From NCBI RefSeq assembly GCF_003626535.1, contig NZ_RBAL01000029.1, positions 1-58,121 on the forward strand: DNA of 58,121 nt. The letters run 5' to 3'. Each line of letters begins with the position of its first letter. Position 1 is the stretch's first letter. The notes beneath the pieces were generated by a model. That model had not been told where the DNA came from, made no database searches, and saw nothing but the letters and a program-made list of their open reading frames with translations. A program made the translations under genes and the position numbers. Positions 7,679 to 16,283 of the stretch are shown one piece after another. The DNA is from Streptomyces hoynatensis. Its GTDB lineage: Bacteria > Actinomycetota > Actinomycetes > Streptomycetales > Streptomycetaceae.

Positions 7679-8749
7679 CTACCGCTCCGCGGCGGCGCCT
7701 GCCGGACGCGGGGCCACGCAGGTGGGGCTGCCGACCGGGTGCCTGGCCAGCTCGGTGAAGGCGGGGGCGGCGGGGTCGAACCGCAGGGTGATCACCGTGT
7801 CGGAGTGCTGGGCGGCCACGAGGAGGAGGTCGCCCGCGAGGGCGAAGTGGCGCGGCCAGGCGGCGTCGAGGAGGTGCTCGGCGAGGAGGACCGGGGGCGC
7901 CTCGCCGAGGGAGAACAGCGAGAGGCTGTCCGGGCCCCGGTTGGAGACCAGGGCGTAGGCGCCCTCCTCCAGCAGCTCCAGGTGGGCCGCCAGGTTGGGC
8001 CTGGCGCCCGCTCCCCCCTCCTCCCCCGCGCGGCCGGAGGCCGGGCGGGCGGCCAGGACGGAGAAGTCGCCCGGCACCTCCTCGGACAGGACGAGCAGTT
8101 CGCCGCCGAGCTCGGCCAGCGCGTAGGCGCGCGGGGCGGGGCCGCGCACCAGCTGCCGCGGCCCGCAGCCGGCGGGCAGGCGGCTGGCCGCGACCCGCGT
8201 CAGCCTGCCGTCCGGGCCGAGCCGGTAGGACCAGAGGGTGTCGCTGCCCAGGTCGGTCACGGTGGCGAGGCCGCCGGCGGCGTCCAGGGTGACCATGTGC
8301 GCGTGGGGGCCCTCCTGCCGCTCCGCCACCGGCCCGCCGCCCTGGTGCGCCACCAGGTCGGTCCGCGCGGCGAGCCGTCCGTCCGCGGCCAGCGAGAAGA
8401 CCGCGACGCTGCCGCTGCCGTAGTTGGCGGCGAGGGCGAACCGCCCGTCGGCGGTCACCGCGACGTGGCAGGGCTCGGCCCCGCCGGTCGCCAGCGAGCC
8501 GAGCGCCCGCGGCTCCGCCGGGCGTTCCAGGGTGACGGCCGTGAGCCCGCCCTCGGCCAGCTCGTTCACCGCGTACACGACCGGCAGCCAGGGGTGCCAG
8601 GCCAGGAACGAGGCGGCGGGCAGCGGGAGTTCGGCGACCAGGGCGAGGCCGCCTTCGGCCCCGGGGTCCTCCCGGAAGACGGTCAGCCCGGGGCCGGTCC
8701 CCCCGGCCTCGGGCGTATAGGAACCCACGCAGATCACTCGGCCGGACAT
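7679..8749 (-). CDS. Lactonase-family seven-bladed beta-propeller (6-phosphogluconolactonase-like)
   Basis: 356 aa. Repeated blade motifs (FLAWHPWLPVVYAVNE, CHVAVTADGRFALAANYGSGSVAVFSL, ALVSNRGPDSLSLFSL) are those of the YkgB/Pgl lactonase family, which includes muconate-cycloisomerase-like propellers and 6-phosphogluconolactonases. The ATG has GGAGGG 3 nt upstream. A perfect 12-bp LacI-type palindrome at 8765-8776 lies 15 nt upstream of the start, suggesting control by a sugar-responsive LacI/GalR regulator encoded elsewhere. The lactone substrate is not certain. Confidence 0.85.
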   Translation of the reverse strand: MSGRVICVGSYTPEAGGTGPGLTVFREDPGAEGGLALVAELPLPAASFLAWHPWLPVVYAVNELAEGGLTAVTLERPAEPRALGSLATGGAEPCHVAVTADGRFALAANYGSGSVAVFSLAADGRLAARTDLVAHQGGGPVAERQEGPHAHMVTLDAAGGLATVTDLGSDTLWSYRLGPDGRLTRVAASRLPAGCGPRQLVRGPAPRAYALAELGGELLVLSEEVPGDFSVLAARPASGRAGEEGGAGARPNLAAHLELLEEGAYALVSNRGPDSLSLFSLGEAPPVLLAEHLLDAAWPRHFALAGDLLLVAAQHSDTVITLRFDPAAPAFTELARHPVGSPTCVAPRPAGAAAER

Positions 8750-9161
8750 GTCCCTCCACCCTTCGCAAGCGCTTGCTCAGGCGCATGATCTCAAGCCCCG
8801 CCCGCGAAGGGGCGGCCGGGAGCGCACCGGCGCGTCCCCTGGCGCCGCGCGCGCCCCCACCGGCCCTGGCCGCCCCTTACCGGCCAAGATCGCCGGGCGC
8901 GCCCGCCCCCGCGCCCGGCGCGAGCGGCGTACGGGGCGCGCCTGCCGGTCCGCGGGTCGCCGCGCGTGACGGCTGGGAGGCGCGATCCGCGCCGGGGGCG
9001 CGCGAAGGGGCTGGCCGAAAGGGCGGTCTTGGCACCGGCGGGGGCGGGAGTGGGAGGATCCGTGAAGCGATTGTCAGGGACATGCAATTTCGGTGTCCGC
9101 TGACCACGCCTCGCTCTCCACTCGTCCGTTGGACCCACACATCCTTCCCAGGAGGAAGTCA
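8750..9161. other. Divergent intergenic region between lactonase and protease
   Basis: It contains the LacI-type palindrome at 8765-8776 on the lactonase side and the protease leader on the right. The stretch from about 8800 to 9050 is GC-rich without a supported gene. AT-richer DNA at 9060-9095 is a likely protease promoter zone, but I cannot assign -35/-10 boxes with confidence. Confidence 0.6.
8765..8776. promoter_or_regulatory. LacI/GalR-type operator (GCAAGCGCTTGC)
   Basis: A perfect 12-bp palindrome with the central CG typical of LacI-family operators, immediately upstream of the lactonase ribosome binding site. No LacI gene occurs in this window, so the regulator would act in trans. 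Confidence 0.7.
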
Positions 9162-10082
9162 GTGAGAACGAAGCGCACCGAAACCCGGGCCGTCCGGCCA
9201 CTGCGGCTGCTCGCCGCGGCCGCGGGCCTGTCCGCCATCGCGGCCTTCCTGATGCCCGCGGCGGCCCAGGCCGACTCGGGCACCTACAGCGCCGCCGAGT
9301 TGCGCGCGGCGAGCACGGCCGTCCAGGAGGCCGACGTCGCGGGCACGGCCTGGGCGGTCGACCCGGACTCGCACACCGTGACCGTGCTCGCCGACGAGAC
9401 CGTCTCGCGGGCCGAGATCGCCGAGATCCGCGAGAGCGCCGGCGACCTCGCCGGGGCCCTCGACGTGCAGCGCACCGAGGGCACCTTCCGGAAGTACCTC
9501 CAGGGCGGCGACGCGATCTACGCGGACATCGGCTGGCGCTGTTCGCTCGGCTTCAACGTCCGCAGCGGCAGCAGCTACTACTTCCTGACGGCGGGCCACT
9601 GCACGGACGACCCCTACGGCCCGACCCCGCCCTACCCGCTGTGGAGCGACGGGGCGAGCCAGATCGGCTACACCGCGGGCTCGTCCTTCCCGTCGAACGA
9701 CTTCGGCATCGTCGCCTACGACCCGCAGCCGTCCGGCGTCCCGAGCTCGGTGAACCTCTACAGCGGCTCGCAGGCGATCACCTCCTTCGCCAACCCCTCG
9801 GTCGGCCAGTCCGCCTGCCGCAGCGGCAGCACCACGGGCGTGCACTGCGGCACGATCACGGGCCTGAACTACACGGTCGACTACGGCAACGGCGAGGTCG
9901 TCTACGGCCTGATCATGACCAACATCTGTGCCGAGCCGGGCGACAGCGGCGGCCCGCTGTTCTCCGGCAGCACCGGCCTCGGCCTGACCTCGGGCGGCAG
10001 CGGCGACTGCAGCTCCGGCGGCACGACCTTCTTCCAGCCGGTCGTGGAGGCCGCGAACTACTACGGGGTGACGCTCCCCTAG
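9162..10082 (+). CDS. Secreted streptogrisin-like serine protease (S1 family)
   Basis: 306 aa preproprotease. A signal peptide ends near AQA37. A propeptide of about 75 residues follows. The mature domain likely starts near GGDAIY (about 115), as in Streptomyces griseus proteases A/B. The catalytic triad is visible: His146 (TAGHC), Asp180 (SNDFGIV) and Ser262 (GDSGGP). The GTG at 9162 is preceded by GGAGGAA at good spacing; the in-frame upstream codons lack signal-peptide character. Expected role: extracellular protein degradation. A very stable hairpin follows. Confidence 0.93.
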   Translation: MRTKRTETRAVRPLRLLAAAAGLSAIAAFLMPAAAQADSGTYSAAELRAASTAVQEADVAGTAWAVDPDSHTVTVLADETVSRAEIAEIRESAGDLAGALDVQRTEGTFRKYLQGGDAIYADIGWRCSLGFNVRSGSSYYFLTAGHCTDDPYGPTPPYPLWSDGASQIGYTAGSSFPSNDFGIVAYDPQPSGVPSSVNLYSGSQAITSFANPSVGQSACRSGSTTGVHCGTITGLNYTVDYGNGEVVYGLIMTNICAEPGDSGGPLFSGSTGLGLTSGGSGDCSSGGTTFFQPVVEAANYYGVTLP

Positions 10083-10150
10083 CGGGACGCCGCCCCGGCG
10101 AGCGCCCCGCCCCGCCGCCCGCGGCACCCGCCGGCGGCGGGGCGGGGTCC

Positions 10151-10189
10151 CCCGCGGCCCCGCCCGCGCTCGGCGGGCGGGGCCGCGGG
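10151..10189. terminator. Bidirectional terminator between protease and metE
   Basis: A perfect 17-bp stem (10151-10167 with 10173-10189) closes a 5-nt GCTCG loop between two convergent genes. Both arms are almost purely G/C. Confidence 0.8.
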
Positions 10190-10205
10190 CCGGCCGCGCG
10201 GCGGG

Positions 10206-12569
10206 CTACGGCCGTTCGGCCCCGGCGCCCGCCAGTTCCGCGCGGACCTCGCGGGCCGCGGCGACCAGGTTCTCCAGCGCCGCGCGGGTCTCCTCCCAGC
10301 CGCGGGTCTTCAGGCCGCAGTCGGGGTTGACCCACAGCCGGGCGGCGGGCAGGTCCGCAAGCGCCAGCCGCAGCAGGGCCGCCAGCTCCTCGCGGCCCGG
10401 CACCCGCGGGGAGTGGATGTCCCACACGCCGGGCCCGGCCTGCCGCGGGTAGCCCGCGGCGGCGAGTTCGCCCGCCACCCGCATGCCGGAGCGGGCCGCC
10501 TCCAGGCTGATGACGTCGGCGCCGAGTTCGTCGATGGCCTCCAGCACGTCCCCGAACTCCGCGTAGCACATGTGCGTGTGGACCTGGGTGGCGGCGCGGG
10601 CGGCCCCCGTGGTCAGCCGGAAGGCGGCGGTGGCCCAGGACAGGTACCCGGCGCGGTCGGCGGCGCGCAGCGGCAGCAGTTCGCGCAGCGCGGGCTCGTC
10701 CACCTGGATCACGGCCGTGCCGGCCGCCTGGAGGTCGGCGACCTCGTCCCGCAGGGCGAGGGCCACCTGCCGCGCCGTGTCGCCCCGCGGCTGGTCGTCG
10801 CGGACGAAGGACCAGGCCAGCATGGTCACCGGGCCGGTGAGCACCCCCTTGACCGGCCGGGCCGTGAGGGACTGGGCGAAGGAGGTCCACCGCACGGTCA
10901 TCGGCGCGGGGCGCGAGACGTCCCCGAGGAGGATCGGCGGGCGGACGCAGCGGGTGCCGTAGGACTGCACCCAGCCGTGCGTGGTGGTGAGGAAGCCGGT
11001 CAGCCGCTCGGCGAAGTACCGCACCATGTCGTCGCGTTCCGGCTCCCCGTGCACCAGGACGTCGAGCCCGGCCCGCTCCTGGAAGGCGATGACCTCGCGG
11101 ATCTCCTCCTCGATGACCGCCTCGTAGGCGGCGTGGTCCAGGGTGCCGGCCCGCAGCGCCGCGCGGGCGGCCCGCAGCCGGCCGGTCTGCGGGAAGGAGC
11201 CCACGGTGGTCGTGGGCAGCGGGGGCAGCCCGAGCGCGGCGCCCTGCGCGGCGGCGCGCTCCGCGTAGGGCGCCTCCCGGTCGCCGGCGGCGGGGGTGAC
11301 GGCGGCGGCCCGGGCGCGCACGGCCGGGTCGCGGGTGAGCGGGGAGGCGGCGCGGGAGGCCAGGTCGGCGCGGTTGGCGGCGAGCGCGGCCGCGATGGCC
11401 CCGGTGCCCGCGCTCAGGCCGCGGGCCAGGAGGGCGAGTTCGCCGGCCTTCTGGCGGGCGAACGCGAGCCAGCGCACGAGCTGCCGGTCGATGTCGCGCT
11501 CGGCCCTGACGTCCAGGGGCACGTGCAGCAGGGAGCAGGAGGCGGCGACGTCCACCCGTTCGGCCAGGCCGAGGAGGGTGCCCAGGGTGCTCAGCGAGGC
11601 GGCCAGGTCGTTGATCCAGACGTTGCGGCCGTCCACGATGCCGGCGACGAGCCGCTTGCCGGGCAGCCCGCCGACGGCGGCCAGGTCGCCGAGGTTGGCG
11701 GCGGCGCGACCGGTGAAGTCGAGGGCGAGGCCCTCGACGGGGGACCGCGCCAGCAGCGGCAGCGCCGGGCCGAGCCGGTCGAAGTAGGTGGCGACCAGGA
11801 GCCTGGGCCGGTTGCCCGGGCGGCCGAGCTCGGCGTAGGCGTGGCCGGCCGCGGCCAGCTCGGCCGGGGTGCGGTCCTGGACCAGGGCGGGCTCGTCCAG
11901 CTGCACCCACTCGGCGCCCGCGGCCCGCAGGTCGGCCAGCAGGCGGGCGTAGACCGGCAGCAGCCGGTCGAGCAGGCCGAGCGGCGCGAAGTCCGCCGGG
12001 GCGCCGGGTGCGGGCTTGGCCAGCAGCAGGAAGGTGACCGGGCCGAGCAGCACCGGGCGCGCCGCCACCCCGGCGTCCAGGGCCTCGCGCAGTTCGGCGA
12101 CCTGCGTGCGCGAGTCGGCGGCGAAGCGGGTTTCCGGCCCCACCTCGGGGACGAGGTAGTGGTAGTTGGTGTCGAACCACTTCGTCATCTCCAGGGGCGG
12201 CGCCTGCCGGCTGCCGCGCGCCATGGCGAAGTAGCCGTCCAGCGGGGAGGCGGCCAGGGCCGCGCGGTGGCGCTCGGGGACGGCGCCCACCATGACGGCG
12301 GTGTCCAGGACGTGGTCGTAGAGGGAGAAGTCGCCGGTGGGGACCTCGTCGATCCCGGCCTCGGCGAGTTCGCGCAGCCGGGCCGCGCGCAGCCGGGCGG
12401 CGGTCGCCTCCAGTTCGCCTGCGGTGACGCGGCCGCGCCAGTAGCCCTCGACGGCGCGCTTCAGCTCACGGTCGTGGCCCTGCCTGGGGTAGCCGTACAC
12501 GGTGGACCGCGCCGCGGCCCGCTCCGCTCCCGCGGCCCCGGCCGTGGTCCTCGTCTGCGGTGTGGTCAA
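10206..12569 (-). CDS. metE: Cobalamin-independent methionine synthase MetE
   Basis: 787 aa, full length for the family. Transfers the methyl group of 5-methyltetrahydropteroyl-polyglutamate to homocysteine. The N-terminal half begins with VYGYPRQGHDRELKRAVEGYWRG. The C-terminal catalytic half has HGEPERDDMV, the VDEPALRE segment, VHTHMCY (zinc ligands His and Cys) and VNPDCGLKTR (zinc Cys). The start is TTG at 12569, supported by AAGGAG 6 nt upstream; no better ATG precedes the conserved region. A cobalamin riboswitch lies in the leader, so expression should fall when B12 is available and MetH can act. Confidence 0.97.
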   Translation of the reverse strand: MTTPQTRTTAGAAGAERAAARSTVYGYPRQGHDRELKRAVEGYWRGRVTAGELEATAARLRAARLRELAEAGIDEVPTGDFSLYDHVLDTAVMVGAVPERHRAALAASPLDGYFAMARGSRQAPPLEMTKWFDTNYHYLVPEVGPETRFAADSRTQVAELREALDAGVAARPVLLGPVTFLLLAKPAPGAPADFAPLGLLDRLLPVYARLLADLRAAGAEWVQLDEPALVQDRTPAELAAAGHAYAELGRPGNRPRLLVATYFDRLGPALPLLARSPVEGLALDFTGRAAANLGDLAAVGGLPGKRLVAGIVDGRNVWINDLAASLSTLGTLLGLAERVDVAASCSLLHVPLDVRAERDIDRQLVRWLAFARQKAGELALLARGLSAGTGAIAAALAANRADLASRAASPLTRDPAVRARAAAVTPAAGDREAPYAERAAAQGAALGLPPLPTTTVGSFPQTGRLRAARAALRAGTLDHAAYEAVIEEEIREVIAFQERAGLDVLVHGEPERDDMVRYFAERLTGFLTTTHGWVQSYGTRCVRPPILLGDVSRPAPMTVRWTSFAQSLTARPVKGVLTGPVTMLAWSFVRDDQPRGDTARQVALALRDEVADLQAAGTAVIQVDEPALRELLPLRAADRAGYLSWATAAFRLTTGAARAATQVHTHMCYAEFGDVLEAIDELGADVISLEAARSGMRVAGELAAAGYPRQAGPGVWDIHSPRVPGREELAALLRLALADLPAARLWVNPDCGLKTRGWEETRAALENLVAAAREVRAELAGAGAERP

Positions 12570-12735
12570 CGCACTCTCCTTCGCGAGCGTGTCTGCGAGG
12601 CCGAGCGCGGCGTCCCGCGGGGCGCGAAGGTGGGCACGACCGGCGGGCGGCGGCGCCCGCGCATCCGCGCACCGCTGTCCTTCCGGTCACGCCGGCCCGC
12701 CCGCGCGGTCCTGCCTTCTCGGCATCACGGCGTCT

Positions 12736-12756
12736 CCGCGCGCGCCTCGCGCGCGG
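12736..12756 (-). terminator. GC hairpin adjoining the riboswitch (possible expression platform)
   Basis: Arms CCGCGCGCG and CGCGCGCGG (9 bp) with a 3-nt loop sit directly 3' of the riboswitch B12 box in transcript orientation. Its position fits an expression platform, but alternative pairing was not modelled. Confidence 0.4.
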
Positions 12757-12955
12757 GCAGTGGCAGGTCTTCGGACTTGCGGGCGCGCCTGCCTGGCAGA
12801 CACCTACTGGCCGTCGCTTCCCTGGCCCGTCGGGGCCCAGTGCGTGTGACGGCGGTCGTTCCCACTCACCGCTGCGGGGCAGTCCCGGATTCCCACCGGG
12901 TTCCCTCTTGCGACGCGCCTGCCTGGCGGGCAGGGCGAACCGACTGCGGCCCCAG
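12755..12955 (-). ncRNA. Cobalamin riboswitch (Cbl element) upstream of metE
   Basis: Read on the minus strand, the conserved core is clear: GGGAACCCGGTGGGAATC, CCGGGACTGCCCCGC (complement of 12866-12906) and, at the 3' end, the B12 box AAGTCCGAAGACCTGCC (complement of about 12763-12779). Orientation and position match the known cobalamin control of metE in actinobacteria. Exact outer ends are approximate. Confidence 0.93.
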
Positions 12956-13057
12956 CCTATGCGGGCGCCTCCGGGGCCCGCCCCCGGGGTGGCTTCCGGC
13001 CGCGGAGGTCCGCGCCGCGCCCGGGCCCGCGGGAGGCGCGGGGCCGGCGCCCGCACG

Positions 13058-13072
13058 ATCGGATACTCCGAT
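13058..13072. promoter_or_regulatory. Inverted repeat ATCGGA-TAC-TCCGAT
   Basis: A perfect 6-3-6 palindrome in the divergent promoter region, about 100 bp upstream of the riboswitch. On the minus strand it contains a TATCCG that could be a -10-like element for metE. It may be an operator or coincidental. Confidence 0.4.
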
Positions 13073-13189
13073 GGGCTGAAAAGAAGACCGCACTGGCGGG
13101 CAGGAGGTTTGCCCTCCCTCACTTCCGGTGACTTGGGATGCGCTGTCCATGCCGAATGAGGCCGATGCGAGCCGATGTGAGGAGTGGCG

Positions 13190-14980
13190 ATGGCTCTCGT
13201 AGCAGACTTCGTGGTGGAACGGTTGCGTGAATGGGGCATGCAGCGCGTCTTCGGATACCCGGGCGACGGGATCAACGGCCTGCTGGGGGCGTTCGACCGC
13301 GCCAAGGGCGAGCCGGAGTTCATCCAGACCCGGCACGAGGAGATGGCGGCCTTCATGGCCTGCGGCCACGCCAAGTTCACCGGCCACCCCGGCTGCTGCG
13401 TGGCCACCTCGGGACCGGGCGCGATCCACCTCCTCAACGGCCTGTACGACGCGAAGCTGGACCACCAGCCCGTCGTCGCCGTCATCGGCCAGCAGAAGCG
13501 GCTGTGCCTGGGCTCGCACTACCAGCAGGAGATCGCCCTCGACCAGCTGTTCGCGGACGTCTCGGCCTACTGCCAGATGATCGTCGAGCCCGCGCAGACG
13601 CGCCACGTCATCGACCGCGCCTTCAAGACCGCCCTCAGCACCCGCTCGGTGGCCACGATCATCATTCCCGAGGACGTCCAGGAGGCCACCGCCCAGCCCT
13701 CCCCGCCCAAGACCCACGGCGCCGTCTACTCCAGCGTCGGCTGGAGCAGGCCGCGGGTCCTGCCCGACGAGGAGGAGCTGCACAAGGCGGCCGGCATCCT
13801 CAACGAGGGCAAGAAGGTCGCCATGATCGTCGGCCAGGGCGCGGCCGGGGCCGAGGAGGAGATCCTCCGGACCGCCGAGCTGCTCGGCGCCGGCGTCGCC
13901 AAGGCGCTGCTCGGCCGGGAGGTCCTGCCCGACGACCTGCCGTTCGTCACCGGGCCGATCGGCCTGCTCGGCACCAAGGCCAGCGACAACATGATCCGCC
14001 GCTGCGACACCCTGCTGATGGTCGGCACCAGCTTCCCCTACGCCGAGTGGCTGCCCGAGGAGGGCCAGGCCCGCGGCGTCGAGATCGACATCGACGGCAG
14101 CATGATCGGCATCCGCTACCCGATGGACGCCCACCTGGTCGCCGACGCCAAGGAGACCCTCAGGGCCCTCAACCCGCTGCTGAAGCCCAAGAAGGACGGC
14201 GGCTGGCGCAAGAAGATCGAGAAGGACGTCACCGAGTGGAACGACCTGCTCGCCCGCCGCGCCGACCAGCACTTCAACGGCCTGGTCAACCCGCAGGCGG
14301 TCGCCCAGGAACTCACCCCGAGGCTCCCCGACGGCTGCCTGCTGACCGCGGACTCCGGCTCGGCCACCAACTGGTGGGCGCGCCACCTCAAGCTGCGCGA
14401 GGGCATGCACGCCACCCTCTCCGGCACCCTGGCCACCATGGGCCCGGCCGTGCCCTACGCCATCGCCGCGCGCTTCGCCCACCCCGACCGGCCCGTCATC
14501 GCCTTCACCGGGGACGGCGCCTTCCAGATGAACGGCATGAACGAGATGATCACCATCAAGCGGTACTGGGACCGCCTCGCGGGCGGGCCGCCGTTCGTCT
14601 TCTGCGTCTTCAACAACCAGGATCTCAACCAGGTCACCTGGGAGCAGCGGGCGATGGGCGGCGACCCCAAGTTCCCCGGCTCCCAGGAGATTCCGGACCT
14701 GCCCTACGCCGAGTACGCCGAACTCCTCGGCCTGAAGGGCATCGTCTGCGAGACCCAGTCCGCGGTGGGCGAGGCCTGGGACGAGGCGCTGCGCAGCGAC
14801 CGGCCCGTGGTCCTGGAGTTCAGGACCGACCCCGACATCGCCCCCATCCCGCCGCACATCATGCTCGAACAGGGCAAGAAGGCGGCCAAGGCCACCGTGC
14901 GGGACCCCGACCGCGCCGGCATCGTCCACCGCGGCGTCCGGCAGAAGCTGGCCGGGATGGCCCACATCGGCCGCGGCTGA
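13190..14980 (+). CDS. Thiamine-pyrophosphate-requiring enzyme (pyruvate oxidase / acetolactate synthase-like)
   Basis: 596 aa. The N-terminal PYR domain carries the catalytic Glu region (QTRHEEMAAFMA) and GYPGDGINGLLGAF. The middle domain resembles TPP enzyme M. The C-terminal PP domain carries the TPP/Mg motif GDGAFQMNGMNE...FNNQDLNQV. The pattern is that of pyruvate-oxidase-like (PoxB-like) proteins common in actinobacteria rather than biosynthetic acetolactate synthase. ATG 13190 is preferred over GTG 13184 because GGAG lies 5 nt before it. Substrate is inferred as pyruvate or another 2-oxo acid. Confidence 0.87.
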   Translation: MALVADFVVERLREWGMQRVFGYPGDGINGLLGAFDRAKGEPEFIQTRHEEMAAFMACGHAKFTGHPGCCVATSGPGAIHLLNGLYDAKLDHQPVVAVIGQQKRLCLGSHYQQEIALDQLFADVSAYCQMIVEPAQTRHVIDRAFKTALSTRSVATIIIPEDVQEATAQPSPPKTHGAVYSSVGWSRPRVLPDEEELHKAAGILNEGKKVAMIVGQGAAGAEEEILRTAELLGAGVAKALLGREVLPDDLPFVTGPIGLLGTKASDNMIRRCDTLLMVGTSFPYAEWLPEEGQARGVEIDIDGSMIGIRYPMDAHLVADAKETLRALNPLLKPKKDGGWRKKIEKDVTEWNDLLARRADQHFNGLVNPQAVAQELTPRLPDGCLLTADSGSATNWWARHLKLREGMHATLSGTLATMGPAVPYAIAARFAHPDRPVIAFTGDGAFQMNGMNEMITIKRYWDRLAGGPPFVFCVFNNQDLNQVTWEQRAMGGDPKFPGSQEIPDLPYAEYAELLGLKGIVCETQSAVGEAWDEALRSDRPVVLEFRTDPDIAPIPPHIMLEQGKKAAKATVRDPDRAGIVHRGVRQKLAGMAHIGRG

Positions 14981-15085
14981 GGCGCGGGGCCCGGCCGGAC
15001 CGCGCCGCCGCGTTCGAGGCGCGGGCGCGGCGCGGGGCCCACGGCAGGGTCCGTGGCGGGCGGGCGGCAGGGACGGAGGGCCGGG

Positions 15086-16210
15086 ATGACGGAGCCGCAG
15101 CCGATCGAGGACCTGCAGGTCCACGCCTTCCGGCTGCCCACCGACGGGCCGGACGGCGCCGAGGAGGACGGGACGCTGCGCTGGGAGGCCACCACGATCG
15201 TCCTCGTCCTGGCGCGGGCCGGGGGCGTCACCGGCCTCGGCTACACCTACGGGGACGTGTCGGTGGCCGCCTTCGCGGAGTCCCTGCTGCTGCCGGCGCT
15301 GCGCGGCGCCGACGCCCTGGAGCCCGCCGCGGCCTGGCGCACGGCCCGCGGCCTGATCCGCAACGCCGGGCGCCCTGGGGTGGGGGCGATGGCGGTCTCC
15401 GCCGTGGACATCGCCCTGTGGGACCTCAAGGCCAGGCTGCTCGGCCTGCCGCTGGCGGCGCTGCTGCCCTCCTTCCACCGCGAGGTGCCCGTCTACGGCA
15501 GCGGCGGCTTCACCAACTATCCGCTCGGCAGGCTCGCCGCCCAGCTGGCCGGCTGGGTCGAGCAGGGCATCCCGCGGGTCAAGCTGAAGATCTCCCGGCA
15601 CCCGGCGCAGGACGCGGCCCGGCTCACCGAGGCCCGCCGCGCCGTCGGCGAGCGGACCGAGCTATACGCGGACGCCAACGGCGCGCTCGGCCGCAAGGAG
15701 GCCCTGTACTGGGCGCAGCGGCTGGCCGGGGAGTGGGGCGTGACCTGGTTCGAGGAGCCCGTGAGCTCCGACGACACGGCCGGGCTGCGCCTGGTGCGCG
15801 AACGCGGCCCCGGCGGCCTGGACGTGGCGGCGGGCGAATACGGCTTCGTCCCGCGCGACTTCACCGACCTGCTGGACGCGGGCGCCGTCGACTGCCTGCA
15901 GGCGGACGTGACCCGCTGCGGGGGCATCACCGGCCTGCTCCAGATCGCCCCGCTGGCCGCCGCGAGGCACCTGGAGCTGTCGGCCCACTGCGCCCCCGCC
16001 GTCTCCGCCCACGCCTTCTGCGCGGTGCCCGCGCTGCGCCACCTGGAGTACTTCCACGACCACGTCCGGATCGAAGAGGCCCTGTTCGACGGGGTGTTGC
16101 GCCCGGTGGCGGGGGTGCTGCGGCCCAGCGGGGAACGGCCGGGACTCGGCCTTTCGGTCAAGTGGCCCGAGGCCGAGGCGTACCGGGTCCACGGCAGGCC
16201 CTTCTCCTGA
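15086..16210 (+). CDS. Enolase-superfamily enzyme (mandelate racemase / muconate lactonizing type)
   Basis: 374 aa. Key pieces seen: Lys motif RVKLKISR, metal ligands in YADANGA, FEEPVSSDD and AGEYGF, Asp in LQADVTRCGGI, and His in LSAHCAPAVSAH. The Asp-His pair suggests the mandelate-racemase (acid-sugar dehydratase) subgroup; the substrate is likely a sugar acid or hydroxy acid. ATG 15086 has GGACGGAGGG upstream. It follows the TPP enzyme by 105 nt on the same strand, so co-transcription and a joint role in 2-oxo/sugar-acid metabolism are possible but unproven. Confidence 0.86.
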   Translation: MTEPQPIEDLQVHAFRLPTDGPDGAEEDGTLRWEATTIVLVLARAGGVTGLGYTYGDVSVAAFAESLLLPALRGADALEPAAAWRTARGLIRNAGRPGVGAMAVSAVDIALWDLKARLLGLPLAALLPSFHREVPVYGSGGFTNYPLGRLAAQLAGWVEQGIPRVKLKISRHPAQDAARLTEARRAVGERTELYADANGALGRKEALYWAQRLAGEWGVTWFEEPVSSDDTAGLRLVRERGPGGLDVAAGEYGFVPRDFTDLLDAGAVDCLQADVTRCGGITGLLQIAPLAAARHLELSAHCAPAVSAHAFCAVPALRHLEYFHDHVRIEEALFDGVLRPVAGVLRPSGERPGLGLSVKWPEAEAYRVHGRPFS

Positions 16211-16223
16211 CCCTCTCCCGACC

Positions 16224-16274
16224 CCGCCGGCCGGGCGGCCCGGGACCCTCGCCCCCGGGGCGCCCGGCCGGCGG
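16224..16274. terminator. Bidirectional terminator between enolase-like gene and MFS gene
   Basis: A perfect 14-bp stem (16224-16237 with 16261-16274) encloses a loop that itself can form a CCCGGG-type stem. Genes on both sides converge here. Confidence 0.75.
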
Positions 16275-16283
16275 GCGGCCCGC

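Larger units (their letters stand above)
12570..13189. other. Divergent metE / TPP-enzyme intergenic region
   Basis: A 620-bp region without a supported gene. From left to right: metE leader with a GC hairpin (12736-12756), the cobalamin riboswitch (about 12755-12955), an inverted repeat at 13058-13072 that may mark the metE promoter, and the leader of the TPP enzyme with a GGAG ribosome binding site just before 13190. Confidence 0.8.

Noticed and set aside
10413..13079. An 888-codon plus-strand frame opposite metE
   Set aside because: Glycine/arginine-rich antisense shadow running through the metE gene and its riboswitch; no recognisable motif.
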